This document shows, piece after piece, positions 7,019-13,440 of a stretch of DNA of 13,440 nucleotides (the stretch's first letter is position 1; each line of letters starts with the position of its first letter). Source of the DNA: an uncultured Lachnospiraceae bacterium (lineage in GTDB: Bacteria > Bacillota > Clostridia > Lachnospirales > Lachnospiraceae). The notes beneath the pieces were generated by a model. That model did not search any database. It saw only the letters and a program-made list of their open reading frames with translations, and had not been told where the DNA came from. The stretch lies in the NCBI GenBank assembly GCA_910585255.1, contig CAJUEI010000044.1:7164-20603 (forward strand). The letters are read 5' to 3'. A program made the translations under genes and the position numbers.

Positions 7019-7450
7019 ATGAGATCAAAAAAATTTACTGGAAGAGACATTGATATTATGCAGATTCTATGGGATGCACCTGATTCCATGACTGCTCTAG
7101 AAATTGTTAATCAGCATCCTGACTTAACTATGAACACAGTACAGGCAGTACTTCGTAAGCTCTTAAAACATGAACTTGTAAAAATCAACCGCATTGTCTA
7201 CAGCGGTACTGTTCTATCAAGAAGCTTCGCACCTGCTGTTTCCTCTGAGGAATTTGTTATCCTGCAAATGAAGGAAAATGTAAAAGAAATTCAAATTATT
7301 AATAAAGCAGCACTTATCTCTGCACTTTTTAAAGAAGAATCGGATTCCGAAAAAGCGAAAAAAGAAATCGAAGAACTTGAAACCTTTTTAGAAGACTATA
7401 AAAAAAATATTAATTCCAAAAAAGAATCCAATAAGAAAAAAAGAATCTAA
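7019..7450 (+). CDS. BlaI/MecI-family winged-helix transcriptional regulator, copy 2
   Basis: 143 residues. AAAGGA lies 8 nt before the ATG, in the 17-bp gap after copy 1. It aligns without gaps to copy 1, with about four-fifths identity over the first 90 residues, including TMNTVQAVLRKLL and KINRIVYSGTVLSRSF. The two differ more in the C-terminal dimerisation half. Copy 2 ends in a basic Lys/Ser/Asn tail (SKKESNKKKRI) absent from copy 1. No Cys. This is a local tandem duplication; the conserved DNA-reading part suggests that both bind the same or similar sites, possibly also as heterodimers. Target and signal are unknown. Confidence 0.8.
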   Translation: MRSKKFTGRDIDIMQILWDAPDSMTALEIVNQHPDLTMNTVQAVLRKLLKHELVKINRIVYSGTVLSRSFAPAVSSEEFVILQMKENVKEIQIINKAALISALFKEESDSEKAKKEIEELETFLEDYKKNINSKKESNKKKRI

Positions 7451-7519
7451 TTTATTTATATACATATAAAAAATATTATCTTTAAATCAATAGCAAAATA
7501 GTAAAACAGCAATATCAAA

Positions 7520-7592
7520 AACCGCCGCTCAAAATGATGTTCTGGAAAACCAAGTTTAGCAAACGATCCAAACATACAAAAAAGTGGCGGTT
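7520..7592. terminator. Long nested hairpin, possible terminator or repeat element
   Basis: aaccgccgct (7520-7529) pairs with agtggcggtt (7583-7592) over 10 bp with one G-U. Inside, atgttctgg (7537-7545) pairs with ccaaacat (7568-7575) with a one-base bulge, and aaac (7547-7550) with gttt (7554-7557). On the plus strand only a mixed C/T stretch follows; on the minus strand the stem is followed by TTTTTG. It may end the regulator transcript, but the 53-nt interior is long for a standard terminator. Confidence 0.4.
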
Positions 7593-7665
7593 CTTCTTTC
7601 CTAATATTATAACATCCTCCCTCAAAACAAATCCTCCCTTCCCCCTTATCCACAATTAATTTCCC

Positions 7666-7694
7666 TTGACAACCTTGTACACATAGGATAGAAT
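7666..7694 (+). promoter_or_regulatory. prfC: Sigma-A-type promoter of prfC and the glycosylation genes
   Basis: TTGACA (7666-7671), a 17-nt spacer, then TAGAAT (7689-7694). The predicted start is near 7701 with an 80-nt leader. It is the best consensus promoter noticed in the window. With the tight spacing downstream it could drive prfC and the three glycosylation genes together. Confidence 0.7.
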
Positions 7695-7768
7695 AAATTT
7701 GTTTTCTACTTACTATAATAAAACATATTTGTAAAATAAAACAAATTCAATAGATATTGATAAATTTT

Positions 7769-7774
7769 AGGAGG
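7769..7774 (+). promoter_or_regulatory. prfC: Ribosome binding site that fixes the GTG start of prfC
   Basis: AGGAGG lies 6 nt before GTG at 7781. An in-frame TTG at 7757 lies upstream of this site, so it cannot be the start served by it. Confidence 0.8.
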
Positions 7775-7780
7775 AGCATC

Positions 7781-9373
7781 GTGTCTCAATTAACAGATGA
7801 AATAACCAGGCGAAGGACCTTCGCCATTATCTCGCACCCAGATGCCGGTAAAACTACTCTAACTGAAAAATTCCTGCTCTATGGCGGTGCGATCAATCTG
7901 GCTGGTTCAGTAAAAGGAAAAGCAACCGCCAGACATGCCGTATCCGATTGGATGGAAATTGAAAAAGAAAGAGGAATCTCTGTCACCTCATCTGTATTAC
8001 AATTTAACTATAACAACTATTGTATCAATATTTTAGATACCCCAGGACATCAGGATTTCTCAGAAGATACCTACCGCACCCTAATGGCTGCTGATTCTGC
8101 AGTAATGGTAATTGACGGTTCAAAAGGAGTCGAAGCACAGACCAGAAAACTCTTTAAAGTTTGTGTTATGCGGCATATCCCTATCTTCACCTTTATCAAC
8201 AAAATGGATCGAGATGCAAACGATACCTTTGATCTATTAGATGAAATTGAAAAAGAACTAGGCATTGCTACCTGTCCGATTAATTGGCCAATCGGCTCCG
8301 GCAAAAATTTTAAAGGCGTCTATGATCGCAATACAAAAAAAGTAATGCTTTTTTCCGATACAGAAAAAGGCACCAAAGAAGGAACTGAAATCGAATTAGA
8401 CATTACTGACCCTGATCTTACTGCTTATATAGGAGAAACGGCAAAATCTTCTCTTTTAGAAGAAATCGAACTTTTAGATGGTGCCAGTACCGAATTCCAA
8501 CAAGATTTGGTAGACAAAGGAGAACTTTCTCCCGTTTTCTTTGGATCCGCCTTAACAAACTTCGGAGTAGAAACCTTTTTAAAACACTTTTTAAATATGA
8601 CTTCTTCTCCTCTTTCAAGAAGATCCGATATAGGAGAAATCAATCCATTAGATGAAAATTTTTCTGCCTTTGTTTTTAAAATTCAAGCAAATATGAACAA
8701 AGCACACCGTGACCGCATTGCATTTATGCGGATCTGCTCCGGTAAATTTGATTCCGACAAAGAAGTCTATCATGTACAGGGCAATAAAAAACTCCGTCTC
8801 TCCCAGCCGCAGCAGTTAATGGCACAGGAAAGAAAAGTAATTGATGAAGCCTATGCCGGTGATATTATCGGGGTATTCGATCCCGGTATCTTCTCCATTG
8901 GCGACACACTCTGCACTCCTTCCAATAAATTTCAATTTGAAGGAATTCCGACTTTTGCACCGGAACACTTTGCAAGAGTTCGTCAGCTTGATACCATGAA
9001 ACGAAAACAATTTGTCAAAGGCATCTTCCAAATTGCTCAAGAAGGTGCAATCCAGATCTTTCAGGAAATCAACAGCGGTATGGAAGAAATTATTGTAGGA
9101 GTCGTAGGTGTACTGCAGTTTGAAGTTTTAAAATATCGCTTGGAAAATGAATATAATGTAGAAATCCGTTTAGAGCCGCTCCCATATGAACATATCCGCT
9201 GGATTGAACACCCAGAAGAATTCCCAATCGATCAGATTATAGGAACCTCTGATATGAAAAAAATCCAGGATCTAAAAGGAAATCCATTACTATTATTTAT
9301 TAATAGCTGGAGTGTTGGTATGACTTTAGACCGCAACAAAGGCTTGGTTTTATCGGAATTTGGAAGGAATTAA
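7781..9373 (+). CDS. prfC: Peptide chain release factor 3 (RF3)
   Basis: 530 residues from GTG, the usual RF3 length. RF3 is a cytoplasmic translational GTPase that recycles RF1/RF2 from the ribosome after peptide release. All GTPase motifs are present: P-loop SHPDAGKTT (18-26), switch I RGISVTSS (64-71), DTPGH (86-90), NKMD (140-143) and a GSA element near 254. RF3-type features include VSDWMEIEKERGIS and the domain II/III region with QANMNKAHRDRIAFMR and IVGVVGVLQFEVL. EF-G and other relatives are longer and differ in these segments. The first gene after a strong promoter, followed after 3 bp by the glycosyltransferase; that co-operon is unusual by function. The gene appears intact. Confidence 0.95.
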   Translation: MSQLTDEITRRRTFAIISHPDAGKTTLTEKFLLYGGAINLAGSVKGKATARHAVSDWMEIEKERGISVTSSVLQFNYNNYCINILDTPGHQDFSEDTYRTLMAADSAVMVIDGSKGVEAQTRKLFKVCVMRHIPIFTFINKMDRDANDTFDLLDEIEKELGIATCPINWPIGSGKNFKGVYDRNTKKVMLFSDTEKGTKEGTEIELDITDPDLTAYIGETAKSSLLEEIELLDGASTEFQQDLVDKGELSPVFFGSALTNFGVETFLKHFLNMTSSPLSRRSDIGEINPLDENFSAFVFKIQANMNKAHRDRIAFMRICSGKFDSDKEVYHVQGNKKLRLSQPQQLMAQERKVIDEAYAGDIIGVFDPGIFSIGDTLCTPSNKFQFEGIPTFAPEHFARVRQLDTMKRKQFVKGIFQIAQEGAIQIFQEINSGMEEIIVGVVGVLQFEVLKYRLENEYNVEIRLEPLPYEHIRWIEHPEEFPIDQIIGTSDMKKIQDLKGNPLLLFINSWSVGMTLDRNKGLVLSEFGRN

Positions 9374-9376
9374 ACA

Positions 9377-10399
9377 ATGAAATACCAGAAAAAAACAGTG
9401 GATATCGTTGTCCCATGCTACAATGAGGAAGAGGTATTGCACATGTTTTACCAAGAAACTCAAAAAATACTAGATACCATAGAGGATTATCAGTTTCGTT
9501 ATCTATTTATTGACGATGGAAGCCGCGATAAAACCCTATTTATTTTACGGGAACTTGCTGCATCACATCCCCATATCAGCTATTTGTCCTTTTCTAGAAA
9601 TTTCGGAAAAGAAGCCGGCATCTATGCCGGTTTAAAACACACTGTAGCAGATTATATTATTGTTATGGATGCCGATTTACAACATCCTCCAGCACTGATT
9701 CCCACTATGATTGAAGCAGTAAAAGAGGGCTATGACTGCTGTGCTGCTATGCGGCTTTCCAGAAAAGGTGAGTCCAAAATCCGAAGTGCATTTTCCCGTA
9801 TTTTTTACAAAATCAGCAACCGCTTTACCGATGTAAAAATGGAACAAAATGCCGTAGATTTTCGAATTATGTCCCGCCAAATGGTGGATTCCATTTTAGA
9901 GCTTTCTGAAGTACAGCGCTTCTCAAAGGGTATCTTTGCCTGGGTAGGTTATCGCACCAAATGGCTTCCCTATGAAAATGTAGAGCGCCCTGCCGGAAAG
10001 AGCAAATGGAGTTTTTGGGGACTGTTTAAATATGCAATTGATGGAATTACGGCTTTTTCGATTGCACCGTTGCGTCTGGTATCCACAATGGGATGTATTA
10101 TTTCTTTCTTTGCCTTTATCTATATCGTCATTACACTAATACAAACATTAATTTTCGGCATTGATGTTCCCGGTTATGTAACTACCCTATGTGCGGTACT
10201 ATTTCTGGGCGGTATTATGGAACTCTCAATCGGCATCTTAGGTGAATATATCGGGCATATCTATATGGAAGCAAAAGATCGCCCAATCTATCTGATAAAA
10301 GAGACCAATCTGCCCAAAAAACATGCAGCAGTTTCGAAAGCTGCTGATGAATATTCACACAGAAATGAGGAAAACTATGATACAAGCACTATGGAATAA
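9377..10399 (+). CDS. GtrB/CsbB-like polyprenyl-phosphate glycosyltransferase (family GT2)
   Basis: 340 residues. AAGGA sits 8 nt before the ATG, inside the end of prfC, with a gap of 3 bp. GT-A domain: VDIVVPCYNEEEV (8-20), FIDDGSRD (44-51), SFSRNFGKEAGIYAGL (71-86), and the metal-binding DAD (98-100) in MDADLQHPP. QNAVDFRIMSR and the FSKGIFAWVGY stretch are typical of the DPM1/GtrB/CsbB group. Two C-terminal membrane helices (about 234-260 and 270-295) end in GEYIGHIYMEAKDRP. Known role of the family: moving a sugar from a nucleotide donor to undecaprenyl phosphate on the inner face of the membrane. The sugar cannot be predicted. The neighbours GtrA-like and YfhO-like proteins support a role in envelope glycosylation, as with CsbB in lipoteichoic acid glycosylation of Bacillus. 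Confidence 0.9.
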   Translation: MKYQKKTVDIVVPCYNEEEVLHMFYQETQKILDTIEDYQFRYLFIDDGSRDKTLFILRELAASHPHISYLSFSRNFGKEAGIYAGLKHTVADYIIVMDADLQHPPALIPTMIEAVKEGYDCCAAMRLSRKGESKIRSAFSRIFYKISNRFTDVKMEQNAVDFRIMSRQMVDSILELSEVQRFSKGIFAWVGYRTKWLPYENVERPAGKSKWSFWGLFKYAIDGITAFSIAPLRLVSTMGCIISFFAFIYIVITLIQTLIFGIDVPGYVTTLCAVLFLGGIMELSIGILGEYIGHIYMEAKDRPIYLIKETNLPKKHAAVSKAADEYSHRNEENYDTSTME

Positions 10400-10784
10400 A
10401 TTTATAAACCGAGAAACCATATCCTATTTAATTTTCGGAATCTTAACTACTATTGTTAATTATGCCGTATTTGAACTTTGCAGCCTTGTTCATATCCACT
10501 ATTTAATTGCTACCTTAATTGCATGGATACTGGCTGTTATGTTCGCTTATATTACTAATAAACTCTTTGTATTTGAAAGCAAAAGCTGGAAAAAAGAAGT
10601 CATTACAAAAGAACTTTCTTCTTTTGTAGCCTGTCGGATTATCTCAGGATTGTTCGATCTAGGCTTTATGGCACTTGCTGTAGAAATTTTTACTATGAAT
10701 AAGTCCATTGCCAAACTGGTTTCCAATGTATTTGTTGTAATTGCCAATTATATTTTTAGTAAATTATTTATCTTTAAAAAGTAA
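10377..10784 (+). CDS. GtrA/GtcA-family membrane protein, presumed lipid-sugar flippase
   Basis: 135 residues with four predicted membrane helices (about 15-37, 42-64, 82-104 and 110-131). Conserved GtrA features: SYLIFGILTTIVNYAVF in the first helix, and the repeated ends ITNKLFVF after helix 2 and IFSKLFIF after helix 4. The start is taken at the ATG at 10377, with GAGG 6 nt upstream. An upstream in-frame ATG at 10365 lacks a ribosome site. The gene overlaps the glycosyltransferase by 23 bp, suggesting coupled translation. Family role: flipping undecaprenyl-phosphate sugars across the membrane, proposed for GtrA and GtcA rather than shown here. Confidence 0.85.
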   Translation: MIQALWNKFINRETISYLIFGILTTIVNYAVFELCSLVHIHYLIATLIAWILAVMFAYITNKLFVFESKSWKKEVITKELSSFVACRIISGLFDLGFMALAVEIFTMNKSIAKLVSNVFVVIANYIFSKLFIFKK

Positions 10785-10813
10785 TACCCGATAATTGTTC
10801 GAAGCGTTACTTG

Positions 10814-10819
10814 AGGAGG
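10814..10819 (+). promoter_or_regulatory. Ribosome binding site that fixes the start of the YfhO-like gene
   Basis: AGGAGG lies 5 nt before the ATG at 10825. The longer in-frame TTG at 10795 would place this site inside the gene, so it is not the start. Confidence 0.75.
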
Positions 10820-10824
10820 ACTTT

Positions 10825-13341
10825 ATGAGACATTTTTCTATCAAAAAATTCGATTTCCGCCCTAAAAAAGATTATCTGCTTGCCTTTTTTTTGCCGATAT
10901 TTATTCTTTTTTTAATCTATATTATCCGTGGAGTCTATCCCTTCGGCGAACAATGTTTCTTAAGAAGCGATATGTACCACCAATATGCACCATTCCATGC
11001 TGCTCTTTTAGATAAACTGCAAAATGGGGAAAGCCTTCTATACTCTTGGGATATCGGTATGGGAGTAAATTTTGTTGCCCTTTTTGCCTATTACCTCGCC
11101 ACTCCTTTTAACTGGCTGCTGCTCTTTATTCCACAGACAGTTTTAATTGAAGTAATGAGCATCTTTATCTTTATAAAAGTCGGTCTCAGCGGTGTTACGT
11201 TTACTTACTACATAAATAAACACTTTAACATCCGTTCTGTTTCTGCAGTTGCTCTTTCTGTTTTTTACTCTCTATCTGCCTATATCTGTGCCTATAGCTG
11301 GAACTTAATGTGGTTAGACTGCATTTGGCTTTTCCCGTTGATTATGCTTGGATTAGAATGGCTGGTACAGGGAAAACAGGGATATTTATACTGTATTACA
11401 CTTGGACTTTGTATTTTGTCTAATTATTATATTGCCATTATGGTATGTATCTTTTGTATCCTTTATTTTATTCTGCAGATCTGCACACAGCCAGATATAT
11501 TCTCTGCTCCTATCCTCCCAAATCTTTTAAAAAAATGCGGTCGTTTTGCTCTGTATTCTGCCCTTGCAGGAGGATTTGCAGCATGTCTGCTGGTACCAGA
11601 ATACTTTGCCCTAAAGCTAACCGCTTCGGGAGATTTTAATTTTCCAAGTTCTTTTACCCGGTATTTTTCTATTTTAGAAATGATATCCCGGCAGCTTATT
11701 ATGGTAGATCCAGCTATCTTCTCCGCACATGAACCGAATATCTACTGCGGAATGATTATCTTTTTGCTGGTGCCGCTTTATGCTATGAACCCAAAAACCA
11801 ATACCAAGGAAAAAATAGGAAAATTTTTTCTATTGGCTGTTTTTTATCTAAGTTTTAACTTAAATATTCCAAACTATATCTGGCATGGCTTTCACTTTCC
11901 GAACAGCCTTCCATGCCGGCAAAGTTTTATCTTTAATTTTCTTCTGCTTGTTATGTCCTACGAGGGGCTAAAAGATATAAAAGATTACAGTAATAAAGAA
12001 ATTTATACTACTTTAGGAGGCTGTACCATACTTTTTCTAGTTATAGAAGAGATCTTTGCAGGGGATTCCTATCCTTATTATATTGTCTATGTAAGTCTTG
12101 CCTTTTTGGCACTCTATGCAATTTATTTTGGAATCACACGCAGCGGCAGACTTCCAAAATTGGTCTGCTATGAAATTTTCCTTGTACTGGTGACGGTAGA
12201 AGCCTTTGTTAATACAACCGCTACCAGCGTGAATACAACCGGACGCAATTCTTATGTTACCGATAATTCCGCTATTACCTCTCTAGTGGAAACTGCTTCT
12301 GAATTAGAAGGAAATGCTTCTTTTTATCGTATTGAAAAGTTAAAACGGCGTTCTAAAAATGATGCTGCATGGAGTCATTATCATGGGATGTCTTTGTTCT
12401 CTTCTACCGCCAATTCTGGAGTCAGTGCATTTTTAAGTAGTTTAGGAGGAGAAAAGTCTACCAACTCCTATGCCTATTATGGTGCAACTCCCTTTGTGGA
12501 AGCAATCTTTAATATAAAATATGTACTGTCTGCTTCAGAAAAGGAAGAAACAGATCTGCGTACTTTAGTTACAAAAGAAGATACTATGAATCTTTATAAA
12601 AATAAATATGCATTATCTTTAGGATTCTTAGTACCGTCCGATTTGGAAGAAAACTGGACTATGAGTTCTTCTAACCCTTTTAGTGTACAAAATAGTTTTG
12701 CTGAGCTGTCTGCTAATATATCACCGCTCTTTTCTGCGGTTGAACATACGATATCAGAAAATAAAATTACAATAGAAGTAGAAACGGATCAGCATATTTA
12801 TGCTTATATTACTTCCAGTGGGGAAAGTTTTGGCGTTACTTATGATAAATTAGACGGAACCAGTGATTCAAAAAGCTTTTCCAGTGTTAAGCAGAAATAT
12901 ATTTTTGATCTGGGATATTGTACAGCAGGGACTACAATCCAATTATCTGCAAATGAACAAAGTACCATTCAGGGGTATGTTTATGCTTTAAACACAAATA
13001 ATATGAATGACTTTTATAATATTATTAAAGAACGGTGTATGGAAGTATCAGAATATGATGATACGCATATTCGTGCTTTTGTAAATGCAAAAACGGATCG
13101 TGTTTTGTTTACAACAATTCCTTATGAAAAGGGCTGGACTGTTATGATAGATGGGGTAAAAGCGGAAACGTTTGCTTTTAAAGATGCATTTCTTGCTTTT
13201 GAAGTAGAAAAAGGACAGCATCAGATTGAATTTCGATATTTTCCTTATGGACTGAAGGCTGGAATAGGGATATCATTTGTCAGTGTTGTTTTCTTTGGCT
13301 GTTTGGTATATTATGAGAGAAAGCGGAGGAGGATTGGATAA
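10825..13341 (+). CDS. YfhO-family polytopic membrane protein, presumed GT-C glycosyltransferase
   Basis: 838 residues, near the usual length of YfhO proteins. TM1 is at about 18-36, followed by an outside loop with the family motif around FLRSDMYHQYAPF (45-57; Asp49 is a candidate catalytic acid). WDIGMGVNF and many further helices up to about residue 450 follow. A large extracytoplasmic domain (about 465-810) ends with the family signature IPYEKGWTVMIDG, AFLAFEVEKGQHQIEF. A last membrane helix and a basic tail (ERKRRRIG) close the protein. In Bacillus and Listeria, YfhO relatives act with a CsbB/GtrB-type enzyme and a GtcA-type flippase to glycosylate lipoteichoic acid; all three partners are present here in order. 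The acceptor in this organism is unknown. The gap after the GtrA gene is 40 bp. The gene is intact. Confidence 0.88.
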   Translation: MRHFSIKKFDFRPKKDYLLAFFLPIFILFLIYIIRGVYPFGEQCFLRSDMYHQYAPFHAALLDKLQNGESLLYSWDIGMGVNFVALFAYYLATPFNWLLLFIPQTVLIEVMSIFIFIKVGLSGVTFTYYINKHFNIRSVSAVALSVFYSLSAYICAYSWNLMWLDCIWLFPLIMLGLEWLVQGKQGYLYCITLGLCILSNYYIAIMVCIFCILYFILQICTQPDIFSAPILPNLLKKCGRFALYSALAGGFAACLLVPEYFALKLTASGDFNFPSSFTRYFSILEMISRQLIMVDPAIFSAHEPNIYCGMIIFLLVPLYAMNPKTNTKEKIGKFFLLAVFYLSFNLNIPNYIWHGFHFPNSLPCRQSFIFNFLLLVMSYEGLKDIKDYSNKEIYTTLGGCTILFLVIEEIFAGDSYPYYIVYVSLAFLALYAIYFGITRSGRLPKLVCYEIFLVLVTVEAFVNTTATSVNTTGRNSYVTDNSAITSLVETASELEGNASFYRIEKLKRRSKNDAAWSHYHGMSLFSSTANSGVSAFLSSLGGEKSTNSYAYYGATPFVEAIFNIKYVLSASEKEETDLRTLVTKEDTMNLYKNKYALSLGFLVPSDLEENWTMSSSNPFSVQNSFAELSANISPLFSAVEHTISENKITIEVETDQHIYAYITSSGESFGVTYDKLDGTSDSKSFSSVKQKYIFDLGYCTAGTTIQLSANEQSTIQGYVYALNTNNMNDFYNIIKERCMEVSEYDDTHIRAFVNAKTDRVLFTTIPYEKGWTVMIDGVKAETFAFKDAFLAFEVEKGQHQIEFRYFPYGLKAGIGISFVSVVFFGCLVYYERKRRRIG

Positions 13342-13440
13342 AGAGGACGCCGGAGTACATTAGGTGTATGCTGTTCCGCTCTCCGAAAAGCAGAAGCTCT
13401 AAGACTTCTGAATCTAGGTCTATCCTACCGGACGGAACGG
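13342..13440 (+). other. Tail region with paired segments, possible terminator or structured RNA cut by window edge
   Basis: No gene recognised. ctgttccg (13371-13378) pairs fully with cggaacgg (13433-13440) with one G-U. Next to it tccg (13382-13385) pairs with cgga (13429-13432) after a 3-nt bulge. Inside, cagaag (13391-13396) pairs with cttctg (13405-13410). cggag (13351-13355) could alternatively pair with ctccg (13381-13385). The stretch is richer in G and C than its surroundings. No U-tract is visible, so terminator function is uncertain. Confidence 0.4.

Larger units (their letters stand above)
7451..7780. other. Intergenic region between regulator pair and prfC
   Basis: 330 bp. It holds a nested hairpin (7520-7592) and a clear promoter (7666-7694) for prfC. 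The rest is A/T-rich with no recognised element. A GTG-initiated minus-strand frame of 65 codons (7456-7653) runs through the hairpin, has no convincing ribosome site and is not called. Confidence 0.6.

Noticed and set aside
6603..7450. CopY copper repressor identity for the two BlaI-like proteins
   Set aside because: Neither protein contains a Cys, so the metal-binding motif is absent, and no copper transporter is nearby.
7456..7653. Minus-strand GTG frame of 65 codons through the hairpin
   Set aside because: No convincing ribosome site, no recognisable domain, and it is interrupted by a palindromic structure.
7757..7780. TTG start of prfC at 7757
   Set aside because: The AGGAGG at 7769-7774 lies inside this extension and points to GTG at 7781, which also gives the usual RF3 N-terminus.

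Overview
The window looks like chromosomal DNA of a low-GC Gram-positive anaerobe, most likely a Lachnospiraceae-type gut Clostridium. The basis is the AT-rich base composition, strong AGGAGG-type ribosome binding sites, and a very large secreted protein whose C-terminal Cys modules and InlB-like repeats are of a kind common in gut Clostridia. The genus cannot be fixed from the sequence alone.

Left half (1-6057, minus strand): a two-gene operon. The promoter-proximal gene encodes a PrsA/SurA-like foldase lipoprotein. After 23 bp follows one continuous open frame from the ATG at 5248 to the window edge (at least 1749 codons). It encodes an exported multidomain surface protein: signal peptide, acidic Ser/Thr/Glu/Gln stalk with repeats, two tandem duplicated ConA-like sandwich domains, an InlB-type repeat, a third ConA-like domain, a second InlB-type repeat, a right-handed parallel beta-helix of about 560 residues, Cys-pair modules, and a Thr/Glu-rich tail that leaves the window. 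Its C-terminus (anchor or not) is not visible.

Middle (6058-7780): an AT-rich divergent control region of about 530 bp separates the surface operon from two tandem, nearly duplicate BlaI/MecI-type winged-helix regulators on the plus strand. It holds candidate promoters in both directions, a perfect 20-bp palindrome with a LacI/PurR-like core next to the surface-operon promoter, an imperfect dyad downstream of the regulator promoter, and an 11-bp motif shared by both promoter regions. No BlaR-type sensor is present. A 330-bp gap with a long nested hairpin follows.

Right half (7666-13341, plus strand): a clear sigma-A-type promoter precedes prfC (release factor 3). Closely behind it come a GtrB/CsbB-like polyprenyl-phosphate glycosyltransferase (3-bp gap), a GtrA/GtcA-like membrane protein (23-bp overlap) and a YfhO-family membrane protein (40-bp gap). 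These last three match the known three-component cell-envelope glycosylation scheme: charge the lipid carrier, flip it, then transfer the sugar outside the membrane. The last 99 bp hold no recognised gene but contain pairing segments suggestive of a structured RNA or terminator cut by the window edge.

The overall theme is cell-surface construction: a surface protein with its own folding helper, candidate regulators next door, and a separate envelope-glycosylation operon. No CRISPR array, tRNA, rRNA, insertion sequence or phage gene was recognised.
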